DNA from: Meiothermus sp. CFH 77666
GTDB lineage: Bacteria; Deinococcota; Deinococci; Deinococcales; Thermaceae
Direction: 5' to 3'
NCBI RefSeq assembly: GCF_017497985.1
Contig: NZ_JAGDFV010000024.1
Coordinates: 1 to 55,480, forward strand
Length of the DNA: 55,480 bases
Shown here: positions 7,619 to 15,659 of the stretch, piece after piece
Layout: each line of letters starts with the position of its first letter
Numbering within the stretch: the stretch's first letter is position 1
Position numbers and translations under genes: made by a program
Notes under the pieces: generated by a model
Told to the model about the DNA's origin: nothing
The model's database searches: none
Seen by the model: only the letters and a program-made list of their open reading frames with translations

Positions 7619-8295
7619 GGCACCCCCTCCATGCGGCCCAGGCGATAGCCCAGGCCCCGCACCGTTTCCACGAACGCCTCGCCCAGCTTGCGCCGCAGGC
7701 TGGAAACGTACACATCCACCACCTTGGTATCCACCTCGCTCTCCCCCGGCCAGACCCGCTCAATCAGGCTGTTGCGGGAGTAGGTGCGGCCCGGGTTCAG
7801 CCCCAGGCACTCCACCAGGGCATACTCGCGGGGGGTGAGGGGAACGGGCTGGTTATCTTTGAGCACCTGGTGGGCCGCCAGGTCGAGTGTGTAGCCCCCC
7901 GGCAGGGGAATCAGGTTGGCGGCCTCGCCCCGTGCCCGCCGCACCAGGGCACGGATGCGAGCCCGGAGCTCGCGAAAGTCGAAGGGCTTGGTCAGGTAGT
8001 CGTCCCCCCCGGTCTCGAGGCCCACCAGTTTGGAGTCCATATCCCCCCTAGCAGTCAGGAAGAGGATGGGGGTCTTGTCGCGCTGGCTCCGCAACACCCG
8101 GGCCAGCTCGAAGCCCGCCTGCGGCCCCTCGGGAAGCATGACGTCCAGAATTAGCAGGTCGTAGAGCTCGAGTTCGGCCATGCCCCGTCCAATGGCCGCA
8201 TTGGGCGCATGATCCACTATCAGACCATCGTCGCTCAGGCCCTCCACAATCAGCGCGGCCAGGCGCGGGTCATCTTCTACCAACAGGACGCGCAT
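7615..8295 (-). CDS. OmpR-family response regulator 1
   Basis: 226 residues from the ATG at 8295 (MRVLLVEDDPRLAAL), preceded by TGAGGT. The receiver has acidic pair D8/D9, phospho-acceptor D51 (LILDVMLP) and Lys in YLTKPF. The C-terminal winged helix includes LTPREYALVECL and RRKLGEAFVETVRGLGYRL. It forms an operon with kinase 1. The 11-base direct repeats at 8330-8351, 35 bases upstream, have the spacing typical of OmpR/PhoB-class sites, which makes this protein a candidate binder of the other copies in the window (inference). Confidence 0.93.
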   Translation of the reverse strand: MRVLLVEDDPRLAALIVEGLSDDGLIVDHAPNAAIGRGMAELELYDLLILDVMLPEGPQAGFELARVLRSQRDKTPILFLTARGDMDSKLVGLETGGDDYLTKPFDFRELRARIRALVRRARGEAANLIPLPGGYTLDLAAHQVLKDNQPVPLTPREYALVECLGLNPGRTYSRNSLIERVWPGESEVDTKVVDVYVSSLRRKLGEAFVETVRGLGYRLGRMEGVP

Positions 8296-8329
8296 AGATA
8301 CCTCATAGCATGGCAGCGTAAGTGCCCAG

Positions 8330-8356
8330 GGTAAAGGTTGGGTAAAGGTCAGGGTA
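8330..8356 (-). promoter_or_regulatory. TTTACC direct-repeat box upstream of response regulator 1
   Basis: On the minus strand TTTACC-N5-TTTACC with an 11-base period, preceded by a third weaker unit (ATACCC). It overlaps the end of the kinase 2 gene and ends about 34 bases before the start codon of response regulator 1. Similar boxes occur at 12968, 13629, 24105, 34282, 40737, 42730, 54027, 54053 and 55196. Confidence 0.6.
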
Positions 8357-9668
8357 TGGAGCTGGCCTGCATGGGTAGCCACAGGCGAAACCGCGCCCCC
8401 CTGGGCCCATTGGCCACCTCCACCTGGCCCCCGTGCCAGCGGGCAATGGCCGCCACCAGGGCCAGCCCCAGGCCGCTCCCGCTGCGGCGGTGTTCCACCT
8501 GGGCCTGGTAGAAGCGCTCAAACAGGTGCGGGAGAGCGGCCTCGGGAATGCCGCCGCCGGTGTCCTCCACCTCCACTAGCGCCTCGGCCCCCATCTGGCG
8601 CAGGGTTAGCCATACCTCGCCTGCCGGGGTGAACTTGAGGGCATTTTCCAGCAGGTTGCGCAGGGCCAGTCCCAGGGCCAGCCGGTCCCCGGTGACCAGG
8701 AACGGCCTTTCGGCCAGGTTTACCCGGAGCACAAGCCCTTTGGCCTCGAACAGGGGGTAGAGGTCTTCCGCCACTTCGGCAGCCAGCTCGTTCAGGGCTA
8801 CCGTCTCCCGTACCAGTCCCTGCCCGGCCTCGGCTCGAACCAGTTGCAGCAGCTTTTCCACCAGGGCCAGGAGGCGCTGGGTGGAGCGGTGGGCCGAGTC
8901 CAGGGCCTGCGCCACCTGGGGGTCGCGGTTTTTCTCCTGGGCCTGCTCGAGCCGCCCCAAGAGCACCGTCAGGGGGGTGCGCAGCTCGTGGGCGGCATCC
9001 TGGGTGAAGCGGCGCTCGTTTTCGATGAGCTGGCCCAGGCTGGCCAGCAGGGCGTTGAAGGCCTGGCTCAGGGTGAAGAGTTCGTCGCGGGCCGCGGGCA
9101 ACGGCAGGGGGCGGTTCCAGCTCCGGCTCTGGGCCCGCTCCCGCGCCGCCAGGGTCAGGGTACGCACCGGACGGAGGGCCCGCCCCACCAGGAAATAACC
9201 CAGCGCCAGGGCCAGCCCCAGGGCCGCGGGAAACACCCAGAACAGCACGCGCTCGAGGGCCTGCAGGCTGGCCTCGAGGCCCGCCAGGGGCCGCCCGGCC
9301 AGCAACACCCCCCCGTCTGCCCGCGTTCCGCAGAAACGAAAACCAGTTGCCGCAAAGCACCCCACCCGTGGCGCGGGTGGGGGGTGGGGGGCGCGCCCCA
9401 AGCCTTCAGTCAGATCCTGCGCCCCATAGAGCAGCAAGACCAGATCGGGTGGAAGCTTTGGCAGGAGTTCGCCCTCCTGGCTGAACCCGAGCCGCTCGTT
9501 GTCGCTGTTGACCCAGGGCTGAGCCAGCACCAGGGCCTCCTGCAGGCGCTGGTCCAGCTCGGCCTGCAGGATGCGGGCCAGGCCCAGGCGCAGCCCCAAC
9601 CCCGCCAGGAGCAAGACCCCGGCCACCAGCAGGGTGTAGAAGAGGGTCAGGCGCAGGCGGAGGCTCAT
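8349..9668 (-). CDS. Sensor histidine kinase 2 (HisKA type)
   Basis: 439 residues. Helix 1 at about 8-30, a periplasmic sensor of about 110 residues with two cysteines (C104, C113), helix 2 at about 143-162, HAMP, H227 in [15 protein letters not shown]-box [26 protein letters not shown]. The start overlaps the response regulator 2 stop by 4 bases. Its N-terminus and H-box resemble kinases 1 and 3, and the pair with response regulator 2 is closest to the third pair at 44141-46101, suggesting duplication within the region. Confidence 0.92.
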   Translation of the reverse strand: MSLRLRLTLFYTLLVAGVLLLAGLGLRLGLARILQAELDQRLQEALVLAQPWVNSDNERLGFSQEGELLPKLPPDLVLLLYGAQDLTEGLGRAPHPPPAPRVGCFAATGFRFCGTRADGGVLLAGRPLAGLEASLQALERVLFWVFPAALGLALALGYFLVGRALRPVRTLTLAARERAQSRSWNRPLPLPAARDELFTLSQAFNALLASLGQLIENERRFTQDAAHELRTPLTVLLGRLEQAQEKNRDPQVAQALDSAHRSTQRLLALVEKLLQLVRAEAGQGLVRETVALNELAAEVAEDLYPLFEAKGLVLRVNLAERPFLVTGDRLALGLALRNLLENALKFTPAGEVWLTLRQMGAEALVEVEDTGGGIPEAALPHLFERFYQAQVEHRRSGSGLGLALVAAIARWHGGQVEVANGPRGARFRLWLPMQASSIP

Positions 9669-10321
9669 CCCAGCAATTTATAGCCCAGCCCGCGCTGGGT
9701 CTCGATGGCCTCCGGGGCCAGCTTCTGGCGCAGGCGGGAGATGTAGGGATCCAGGCTGCGCGGGTCAATGCTGGCCTCCCCCGGCCAGACGTGTTCCAGC
9801 AACAGCTCGCGGGGATAGAACTCCCCAGGGTGCAGGGCCAGGAACTCCAGGATCAGCCACTCCTTGGCGGAGAGCTCGAGCGCCGCCCCGTTCCACCAGG
9901 CCTGTTTGGCCTTGAGATCGAGGGTGAGCCGTCCCACCTCGACCCGGTTCTGGGCCACCCCCTTGGAGCGGCGCAGCAGGGCCCGCACCCGCGCCCGCAG
10001 CTCTCGCAGGTGAAAGGGCTTGACCAGGTAGTCATCGGCCCCGGCCTCAAGGCCGCGCACCCGGTCGTCCAGGCCGTCGCGAGCGGTCAGCATCAGCACG
10101 GGCCGTGCGTCTCCGCGCCCACGCAGGTGCTCCAGCAAGCTGAAGCCATCCCGCCGGGGCAGGCCCACATCCAGCACCACCAGGTCGTAGGGAAAGCCCT
10201 CCAGCAGCCCCTGGGCTTCCGCGCCATCCTGGGCCCAGTCCACCGCGTAGGGCTCGGCCTCGAGGGTCTCCTTGACCAGCGCCCCCACCTCGGGGTCATC
10301 TTCGACCAGGAGGATCCGCAT
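9665..10321 (-). CDS. OmpR-family response regulator 2
   Basis: 218 residues from ATG 10321 (MRILLVEDDPEVGAL). D51 in VVLDVGLP is the phospho-acceptor, with Lys in YLVKPFH. The winged helix carries LSAKEWLILEFLALHPG and WPGEASIDPRSLDPYISRLR, very like response regulator 3 (WPGEASIEPRTVDTYVRYLR). It begins 7 bases after the PAP2 gene, so PAP2, response regulator 2 and kinase 2 look like one transcription unit. Targets are unknown. Confidence 0.93.
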   Translation of the reverse strand: MRILLVEDDPEVGALVKETLEAEPYAVDWAQDGAEAQGLLEGFPYDLVVLDVGLPRRDGFSLLEHLRGRGDARPVLMLTARDGLDDRVRGLEAGADDYLVKPFHLRELRARVRALLRRSKGVAQNRVEVGRLTLDLKAKQAWWNGAALELSAKEWLILEFLALHPGEFYPRELLLEHVWPGEASIDPRSLDPYISRLRQKLAPEAIETQRGLGYKLLG

Positions 10322-10328
10322 AGCACCC

Positions 10329-10980
10329 CTACCGCGCCCTTTTGGCCCAGCGGTACCAGAGCGCCACACCCCCCACCCACAGGAAGCTCAGGGCCCAGCC
10401 CGCCAGCACGTCCGATGGGTAGTGCACCTGCAGGTAGAGCCGCGAAAGGCCCACCAGCAAGGCCCAGGGCAGCCCCAGGCCCAGCACCCAGCGGGCCAGG
10501 CGGGGATGGCCGGGCGTGAGCAGGGCATACAGGGCCAGCACCAGGGCCAGGCTGGCCATGGTGTGGCCAGAGGGAAAACTGTAGTCATGCTCCGGGATGA
10601 GCTGCGGAAAGAGCTGGGGCCGGGTACGGGCAAAGAAGAGCTTGGAACCCAGGTTCAGGAGCATGGCCCCGCCAAAACCCAGGGCAAAAAGGGGCCAGTT
10701 CAGTCGCCTCAGAAAGGCCATCAGCAAAACGAGCAACCAGTCCCCCCGCCACCGGGGCCGAGGCCGAACCGGTAAAGGCCAGGGCCAGGCCGTTCCAGAA
10801 ATCGCTTTTCTGCGCATGAAAAAAGGCCAGGATGGGCGCATCGAAGAAAAAGCCCTCCCGCTCGTACACATCCTCGGCCAGGCCCACAAAGGCCAGAAGG
10901 CTCAGAAACAGGAGGGCCAGTAGCCAGAGCGGGGCCAGGCGAAGGCCTTGCCGGAAAAAGTGATAACTGGGTCGGGTCAT
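10329..10980 (-). pseudogene. PAP2-family membrane phosphatase, frameshifted
   Basis: The N-terminal part (from MTRPSYHFFRQG at 10980, after AAAGGAG) and the C-terminal part lie in different frames. They join at a run of six G (plus C6, 10742-10747): removing one G reads VAGDWLLVLLMAFLRR. The restored protein is about 216 residues with five or six helices and the full PAP2 signature: KLFFARTRP, PSGHTMAS and SRLYLQVHYPSD. The family dephosphorylates lipid pyrophosphates such as undecaprenyl pyrophosphate or phosphatidic acid. The position next to a two-component pair and a polysaccharide deacetylase fits envelope maintenance. The shift could be a sequencing error or a real or reversible mutation. 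Confidence 0.85.
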
Positions 10981-11038
10981 CCTGGATGCTCCTTTGGGGT
11001 TCAGGGTGTGGTCTCGGGGTTCTTGTACTCCGCGCTGT

Positions 11039-11764
11039 TTATCGAGCCTGGGAAGAAAGCAGCTCCGACACCGTAACAAATGCAAACCCTCGAGCTTTCA
11101 GAGCGGGAATTAACCTCTGCAGCGCCGGTATTGTCGCCGGTAGGCGCGGCCCGCCCTGCCCGTGCAAAACTATGATGGAACCGTTTTGCACCCGGCTTAG
11201 CACGTTGCGTACGATGACGTCGGGGTTGGTCTGCCCGCCATCTTCGCCTGCTGCGTCCCAGTGCACCACCCGCAGCCCCAGCCGCGCCGCCAGGGCCAGG
11301 TCGTCGGGGGTGTAGCAGCCTCCAGGAAAGCGAAAGTAGCTGCTCCTGGCCCCAAGCTGCGCCAGCAAGTGCTGGGTCTTCAGTATCTCCTCGGCTTTCT
11401 TAGCAGGTTCCACGCTGGGAAGGCCATAGCAGGGCTGGGCAAAGCCCGGGTGGCTGTAGCTGTGGTTTGCCAGCTCGAAGAGGGGGTTCTGAGCGAGCTT
11501 CCGGGCCTGCTCGGGGTAGGCCTCGATCCACAGGCCGGTCAAGAAAAAGGTGGCCCTGACCTGGTTCTGCTCAAGCAGCCGGTACAGCTCCGTGGGGTTG
11601 TAGCTCTTAACCCGGCCCGTTTTGAGGTTTTGCCACATGCCATGGGTCACATCGGTATCGAAGGTCAGGGCCACCCGTGGGGCCTGGCGGGGGCCGTGGG
11701 TGATTGGGGCTGGGGCGGCCCATCCCAGCCCCAACAGCAAAACCGCCAGCGCCCACCCTCTCAC
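11039..11764 (-). CDS. Polysaccharide deacetylase (CE4), exported
   Basis: 241 residues from a GTG at 11764 that overlaps the stop of the beta-propeller gene (GTGA). Signal peptide VRGWALAVLLLGLGWAAPAP. The NodB-homology motifs are present: TFDTDV (D36, D38), HSYSHP (metal-binding H101, H105) and FRFPGGCYTP (R145). The second motif-1 aspartate has a Thr insertion compared with the usual TFDDG, as in several thermophile members. Likely removes acetyl groups from peptidoglycan or another envelope glycan in the periplasm. Confidence 0.85.
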   Translation of the reverse strand: MRGWALAVLLLGLGWAAPAPITHGPRQAPRVALTFDTDVTHGMWQNLKTGRVKSYNPTELYRLLEQNQVRATFFLTGLWIEAYPEQARKLAQNPLFELANHSYSHPGFAQPCYGLPSVEPAKKAEEILKTQHLLAQLGARSSYFRFPGGCYTPDDLALAARLGLRVVHWDAAGEDGGQTNPDVIVRNVLSRVQNGSIIVLHGQGGPRLPATIPALQRLIPALKARGFAFVTVSELLSSQAR

Positions 11765-12936
11765 CGCGTCACCCCCGTATGCCCCAGGGAGTACCGGCCC
11801 GGCTGAGGATAGACCGCCAGCCCATGGGGCCCCTGCCCCACCTTGATGCGGTGGGTCAGCCCGCCTTTGACCGGGTCGGTGTTGAAGACATAGACCTCGC
11901 CGTGGTAGCGCCCGGAAAGCCAGAGCTCCTTGCCATCGGCGGTAACCCCACCCATATCCGGGCTGCCGCCGCCGGGAATCCACCACTTGACCACCAGCTT
12001 GCGGGTAGCGAACTCGAGCACGCTCACCGAGCCTTCCCCGCGGTTGGAGATGTAGAGATAGTGGGTATCGCGGCTGGGGTAGAGCCCATGGGCGCCTTTT
12101 CCGGTTGGGATGAAACCTAGCCGCACCAACCTTTCCCCATCAATGAGGTGCACACCCCCTGCGTCCATATCGGCCACGTAGAAGATCCGCCCGTCGGGCG
12201 AGAGTTTGACGTCCTGGGGCATCCCTCCCAGGTGCAGCTTACCCAGCACCTTTTGGGCCGCTGCGTCAATCTTGAGCAGGTCTCCACTGAACTCACACGC
12301 GGCGATCAGTATGCGTCCGTCGGCACTATAGTCCATGTGGTTGATCCCTTTGCAGGGAACCTTGAGCGAGCTTTTGCGCTGCCAGGTCTGGGGATCGTAG
12401 AAGTCGAGCCTTTGCTTGACCTCGGCCACTACCAGCGCGTATTTTCCATCGGGTGTGAAGTAGAGGTTGTAGGGGTCGGGAATCCGGATGCGAGGCCCGG
12501 GCTTTCCGGTCTGGGGATCTATGGGAATGATGGTCTGGCCCACGTCGTTCACCACGTAGAGGGTCTTGAAGTCGTAGGCCGGCACCACGTGCTGGGGCAC
12601 AGCGTCCACCGGATAGCTGTCCACCACCCGGTAGATCTTGGGGTCTATCAGGTAGAGCCGGTTGCCCTTCCCGTCGGGCACATAGACCCGCTCGAGGAAA
12701 CCCCTTACCGCTGGGGCCAGCATTCCGGCCTGGGTAAAGGCATAGATGTTGTTGGGGTCATACGGAGGCATCCCTGGCAGGCCCGTCCGTAAGGCAGAGG
12801 ATGGGTTGGAGAGGGAGCTCGAGGGCTGCGGCTGTGGCGGGGTGGCGGTCGTTGCCTGAGGCCGCGATTGGCACCCCACCAGCCCGAGGGCAAATATCAA
12901 TCCACCGATTATTGGCCAAACGAGCCCCTTAGGCAT
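11761..12936 (-). CDS. YVTN-type beta-propeller lipoprotein
   Basis: 391 residues from ATG 12936. Lipoprotein signal MPKGLVWPIIGGLIFALGLVG with Cys22, then a low-complexity Pro/Gln/Ser linker, then seven-bladed-type repeats of 40-45 residues (for example IRIPDPYNLYFTPDGKYALV, LGGMPQDVKLSPDGRIFYVAD, GQGPHGLAVYPQPG). I chose 12936 because GAGG lies 6 bases upstream and because the direct-repeat box at 12968-12989 would fall too close to the alternative ATG at 12954. Probably a surface or periplasmic scaffold; no enzyme motif seen. Confidence 0.8.
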   Translation of the reverse strand: MPKGLVWPIIGGLIFALGLVGCQSRPQATTATPPQPQPSSSLSNPSSALRTGLPGMPPYDPNNIYAFTQAGMLAPAVRGFLERVYVPDGKGNRLYLIDPKIYRVVDSYPVDAVPQHVVPAYDFKTLYVVNDVGQTIIPIDPQTGKPGPRIRIPDPYNLYFTPDGKYALVVAEVKQRLDFYDPQTWQRKSSLKVPCKGINHMDYSADGRILIAACEFSGDLLKIDAAAQKVLGKLHLGGMPQDVKLSPDGRIFYVADMDAGGVHLIDGERLVRLGFIPTGKGAHGLYPSRDTHYLYISNRGEGSVSVLEFATRKLVVKWWIPGGGSPDMGGVTADGKELWLSGRYHGEVYVFNTDPVKGGLTHRIKVGQGPHGLAVYPQPGRYSLGHTGVTR

Positions 12937-12967
12937 AGAAAACCTCGCAGACATCTTGGGTAGTTTG

Positions 12968-12989
12968 GGTAAAGCTTTGGTAAATGCCC
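12968..12989 (-). promoter_or_regulatory. TTTACC direct-repeat box upstream of the beta-propeller gene
   Basis: On the minus strand TTTACC-N5-TTTACC with an 11-base period, and a third partial unit (CTACCC) 11 bases further on. It lies 31 bases before the start codon, in the 100-base gap after the PepSY gene, so this gene and the deacetylase behind it can be expressed separately from the PepSY gene. Confidence 0.6.
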
Positions 12990-13036
12990 GCCGGGTGGGC
13001 CGCCCTCGAGCAGCCCACCCGTTGCGGTGAGGGGGT

Positions 13037-13423
13037 TTAGTCGTTTTCACCCTCGCTTTCGCCGTCGTTATCCTCCTCGGCTCCAACGGCCTCCTGGTGC
13101 AGCACCTTGCCGTTGCCCGCGTCTACCTTGACCTCCTGCCCGGCGATGACCACCTCCCAGACCAGGTAGCCGTTTTCCACTCCAAGCTTGACCTTGGTGG
13201 GGGTAGCGGTGCTGTTCAGCGCCGCCTGGGCGGCCTTGATGGCATCCTGCATGGAGACCTTGGCCATGGCCTGGTACTGCTGGGCGCTCAGGTTCTCCTG
13301 AACCCGCAGGCTGCCGGTGTAGCTGGGGTGCTGAGTGCCGCTCTGCCCGGTCTGTTGGGCAAATGCTGCCAGGCTCAAGAGGGCCGATGCCGCCAGCAAG
13401 ATTGCTTTTCCGTACCGTTTCAT
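13037..13423 (-). CDS. Exported PepSY-domain protein with acidic tail
   Basis: 128 residues from ATG 13423, which follows AAGGAGGAAAAG. Signal peptide MKRYGKAILLAASALLSLAAFA. The PepSY part includes SMQDAIKAAQAAL and GYLVWEVVIAGQEVKVDAGN followed by GKVLH. The tail EEDNDGESEGEND is strongly acidic and might bind metal ions. PepSY domains are small extracytoplasmic modules often tied to two-component systems or peptidases. Two more PepSY genes lie at 42247 and 43506 beside the third two-component pair. Confidence 0.85.
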   Translation of the reverse strand: MKRYGKAILLAASALLSLAAFAQQTGQSGTQHPSYTGSLRVQENLSAQQYQAMAKVSMQDAIKAAQAALNSTATPTKVKLGVENGYLVWEVVIAGQEVKVDAGNGKVLHQEAVGAEEDNDGESEGEND

Positions 13424-13628
13424 CTTTTCCTCCTTGTCGGGCTCCTGCCCGGACGTGCCCAAGGTAGCCTGCGTACCTTGCAGGAAGGTTGCAGCGCCTG
13501 AGGGTTGGATGAAAGCCACCCAGAGCGCACTACGGGCGGCGTGCTCGAGCGCTCGAAAACCCGCCAGTTTCACGTACAGACAAGCACACTCTGCTCCATC
13601 TCCCTGTGCTAAACCCAACTTCCCGGCC

Positions 13629-13657
13629 ATTACCGTTTCTTTACCAAACCTTTAGCC
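13629..13657 (+). promoter_or_regulatory. Triple direct-repeat box upstream of the AI-2E-type permease
   Basis: On the plus strand three units at an 11-base period: aTTACC, TTTACC, TTTAGC (starts 13629, 13640, 13651). The GTG start of the permease lies 20 bases beyond, so a -10 element (possibly TAGCCT near 13666) would be immediately downstream, as for an activator site. The rest of the 13424-13676 gap holds nothing else I can name. Confidence 0.6.
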
Positions 13658-13676
13658 ATGGCCCCTAGCCTGAGGT

Positions 13677-14777
13677 GTGCTCGAGGGTCTGGTGGTCTTG
13701 TGGAAAAACCCCTACGTGCGAGGGCTGGCCGGGCTATTGCTGCTCCTGCTGGCGGCCCGTTTCCTGTACCTCACCGCCGACCTATGGGGAATCCTTCTGG
13801 GGGCTTTGTTGCTGGCGGCCCTGGTGCGTCCGCTGGTAGACCGGCTGGAACGCCTCCGGCTGTCCCGCGGCCTTGCCCTGGGGGTGGTTCTGCTGCTTCT
13901 GAGCCTGGGGCTTGGCCTGCTGGGGGTAGAGCTGGTGCGGGTCGCCGAGCAACTGGCCCAGTACGCCGCCACGCTGCCCGGCACGGCGGGCCATCTGGCC
14001 GACTGGTGGAACCGCTTACCCGGATGGCTGCACGCCTCGGGCCTGCCCCTCTGGCTGGTGGGGGCCCTCGAGCAGGCCTATGGCAGCCTGGGGCAGCTCT
14101 TGCAGGGCCTCTCTGCCGAGCTAATCCCGCGGCTGGGCAGTTTCGCCCAGAGCGGGCTGGTTCCGGCCCTGACCCTGCTGTTTGGCGGGGCGGTCAAGCT
14201 GGCGGCTTTTGTGGTGCTCTTTATCTACCTGCTGGCCGACGGCCCTCGCATGGGCCGGAGCCTGCTCCAGCGGTTGCCGATGTCCGGGCGGGCCTGGGCC
14301 GAGCGGAGGGTGGGTTACCTCGAGCGGGCCGTGATGGGCTATTTCCGGGGACAACTGCTGGTAGCCCTCAGCCTGGGGGTGCTGGTGGGGCTGGGCCTGG
14401 GCCTGCTGGGGGTGCCGCTGGCTTTACCGCTGGGCATGCTGGTGGGGGTGCTGGAGCTCATTCCCTACCTGGGCCTGGCCCTGGGCACGGTGATGGTGGT
14501 GTTTGCCGCCCTCCCGCTGGGGGGGCTGATGGTGCTCAAGGCTTTGTTGGTGCTGTTGGGTGCGGCCCAGCTTGAGGGGCACCTGCTGGCCCCTCTGTTG
14601 GTGGGGCAGAGCACCTCGCTGCACCCGGTCACGGTGTTGCTGGCCCTGCTACTTGGAGAACGGCTGGCCGGGGTGCTGGGGATGTTGGTGGCGGTACCGC
14701 TGACCGCGGCCCTAAAGCTCTGGCTCGAGGACTTCTGGCCCTGGCCACCCTTGCGTCAAGATGAGGGTATCAGGTAG
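13677..14777 (+). CDS. AI-2E/YdiK-family membrane permease
   Basis: 366 residues from a GTG (VLEGLVVLWKNPYVRG). About eight helices: two pairs near the N-terminus, an amphipathic middle (LVDRLERLRL onward, EQLAQYAATLPGT), then a dense C-terminal bundle (LLVALSLGVLVGLGLGLLGV, MLVGVLELIPYLGLALGTV, PVTVLLALLLGERLAGVLGM). The E-L-I-P-Y-(L/I)-G segment is typical of PF01594. Members act as AI-2 exporters, Na+(Li+)/H+ antiporters or have no known role, so the substrate is open. Confidence 0.85.
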   Translation: MLEGLVVLWKNPYVRGLAGLLLLLLAARFLYLTADLWGILLGALLLAALVRPLVDRLERLRLSRGLALGVVLLLLSLGLGLLGVELVRVAEQLAQYAATLPGTAGHLADWWNRLPGWLHASGLPLWLVGALEQAYGSLGQLLQGLSAELIPRLGSFAQSGLVPALTLLFGGAVKLAAFVVLFIYLLADGPRMGRSLLQRLPMSGRAWAERRVGYLERAVMGYFRGQLLVALSLGVLVGLGLGLLGVPLALPLGMLVGVLELIPYLGLALGTVMVVFAALPLGGLMVLKALLVLLGAAQLEGHLLAPLLVGQSTSLHPVTVLLALLLGERLAGVLGMLVAVPLTAALKLWLEDFWPWPPLRQDEGIR

Positions 14778-14821
14778 TGACCCGACATACCGTCCAGGCC
14801 ACCCTGTGAGGAGGTTTACGC

Positions 14822-15655
14822 ATGGAAATCCTGAACAACCTTTTCTGGCTTTTTTTGCTGCTTTCGTTCCTGAGTCCGCTGTTTCAGCGGCAGATGCTGG
14901 AGCTGGCTCGAGCCCGCAGCCTCCAGGCTTTGGAGCGTCGCCGGAACAGCCGCCTCATCACCCTGATTCACCGGCAGGAGGCCATTGCCCTGCTGGGGCT
15001 GCCCCTCTCGCGCTACATTGACATTGACGACTCCGAGCAGGTCTTGCGGGCCATTCGCCTCACCGACCCCCAGGTGCCCATCGACCTGGTGCTGCACACC
15101 CCAGGCGGCCTGGTACTGGCTGCCGAACAGATCGCCGAGGCCCTCCTGCGCCACCCGGCCAAAGTTACGGTTTTTGTGCCTCATTACGCGATGTCGGGGG
15201 GTACCCTGATTGCCCTGGCTGCCGACGAGATTGTCATGGACGCCAATGCAGTGCTGGGCCCGGTAGATCCCCAGCTTGGGCAGTATCCCGCCGTCTCCAT
15301 TCTGAAGGTGCTGGAGCAGAAGCCCATCGATAAAATTGACGACGAAACCCTGATCATGGCCGACCAGGCCCGAAAGGCCTTGCTACAGGTCAAGGCCACC
15401 GCCAAAAACCTGTTACAAAAACACCTGGATGAAACCCAGGCCGAGGCCCTGGCCCACAAACTTTCCCAGGGCACCTGGACCCACGATTATCCCATCAGCG
15501 CCGAGGAAGCCAAAAGCATGGGCCTGCCCATTTCCACCGAGATGCCGGCCGAGGTCTACAACCTGATGGAGCTCTACCCCCAGCCCAGGGGCAGCCGCCC
15601 CAGCGTGCAGTACGTGCCGCTGCCCTACCGGCGCGAGGGCCCCAAGCCGAGGTAG
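14822..15655 (+). CDS. SDH-type (ClpP/SppA-like) membrane serine protease
   Basis: 277 residues starting after GAGGAGGTTTACGC. One N-terminal helix (FWLFLLLSFLSPLF), then a crotonase-fold domain with the PF01972 hallmarks: LVLHTPGG (91-96, oxyanion region) and HYAMSGGT with Ser125 as likely nucleophile, then AADEIVMDANAVLGPVDPQL. Anchored in the membrane; may degrade membrane proteins or signal peptides. It ends 4 bases before mntH, so both are probably co-expressed. Confidence 0.85.
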   Translation: MEILNNLFWLFLLLSFLSPLFQRQMLELARARSLQALERRRNSRLITLIHRQEAIALLGLPLSRYIDIDDSEQVLRAIRLTDPQVPIDLVLHTPGGLVLAAEQIAEALLRHPAKVTVFVPHYAMSGGTLIALAADEIVMDANAVLGPVDPQLGQYPAVSILKVLEQKPIDKIDDETLIMADQARKALLQVKATAKNLLQKHLDETQAEALAHKLSQGTWTHDYPISAEEAKSMGLPISTEMPAEVYNLMELYPQPRGSRPSVQYVPLPYRREGPKPR

Positions 15656-15659
15656 TCAG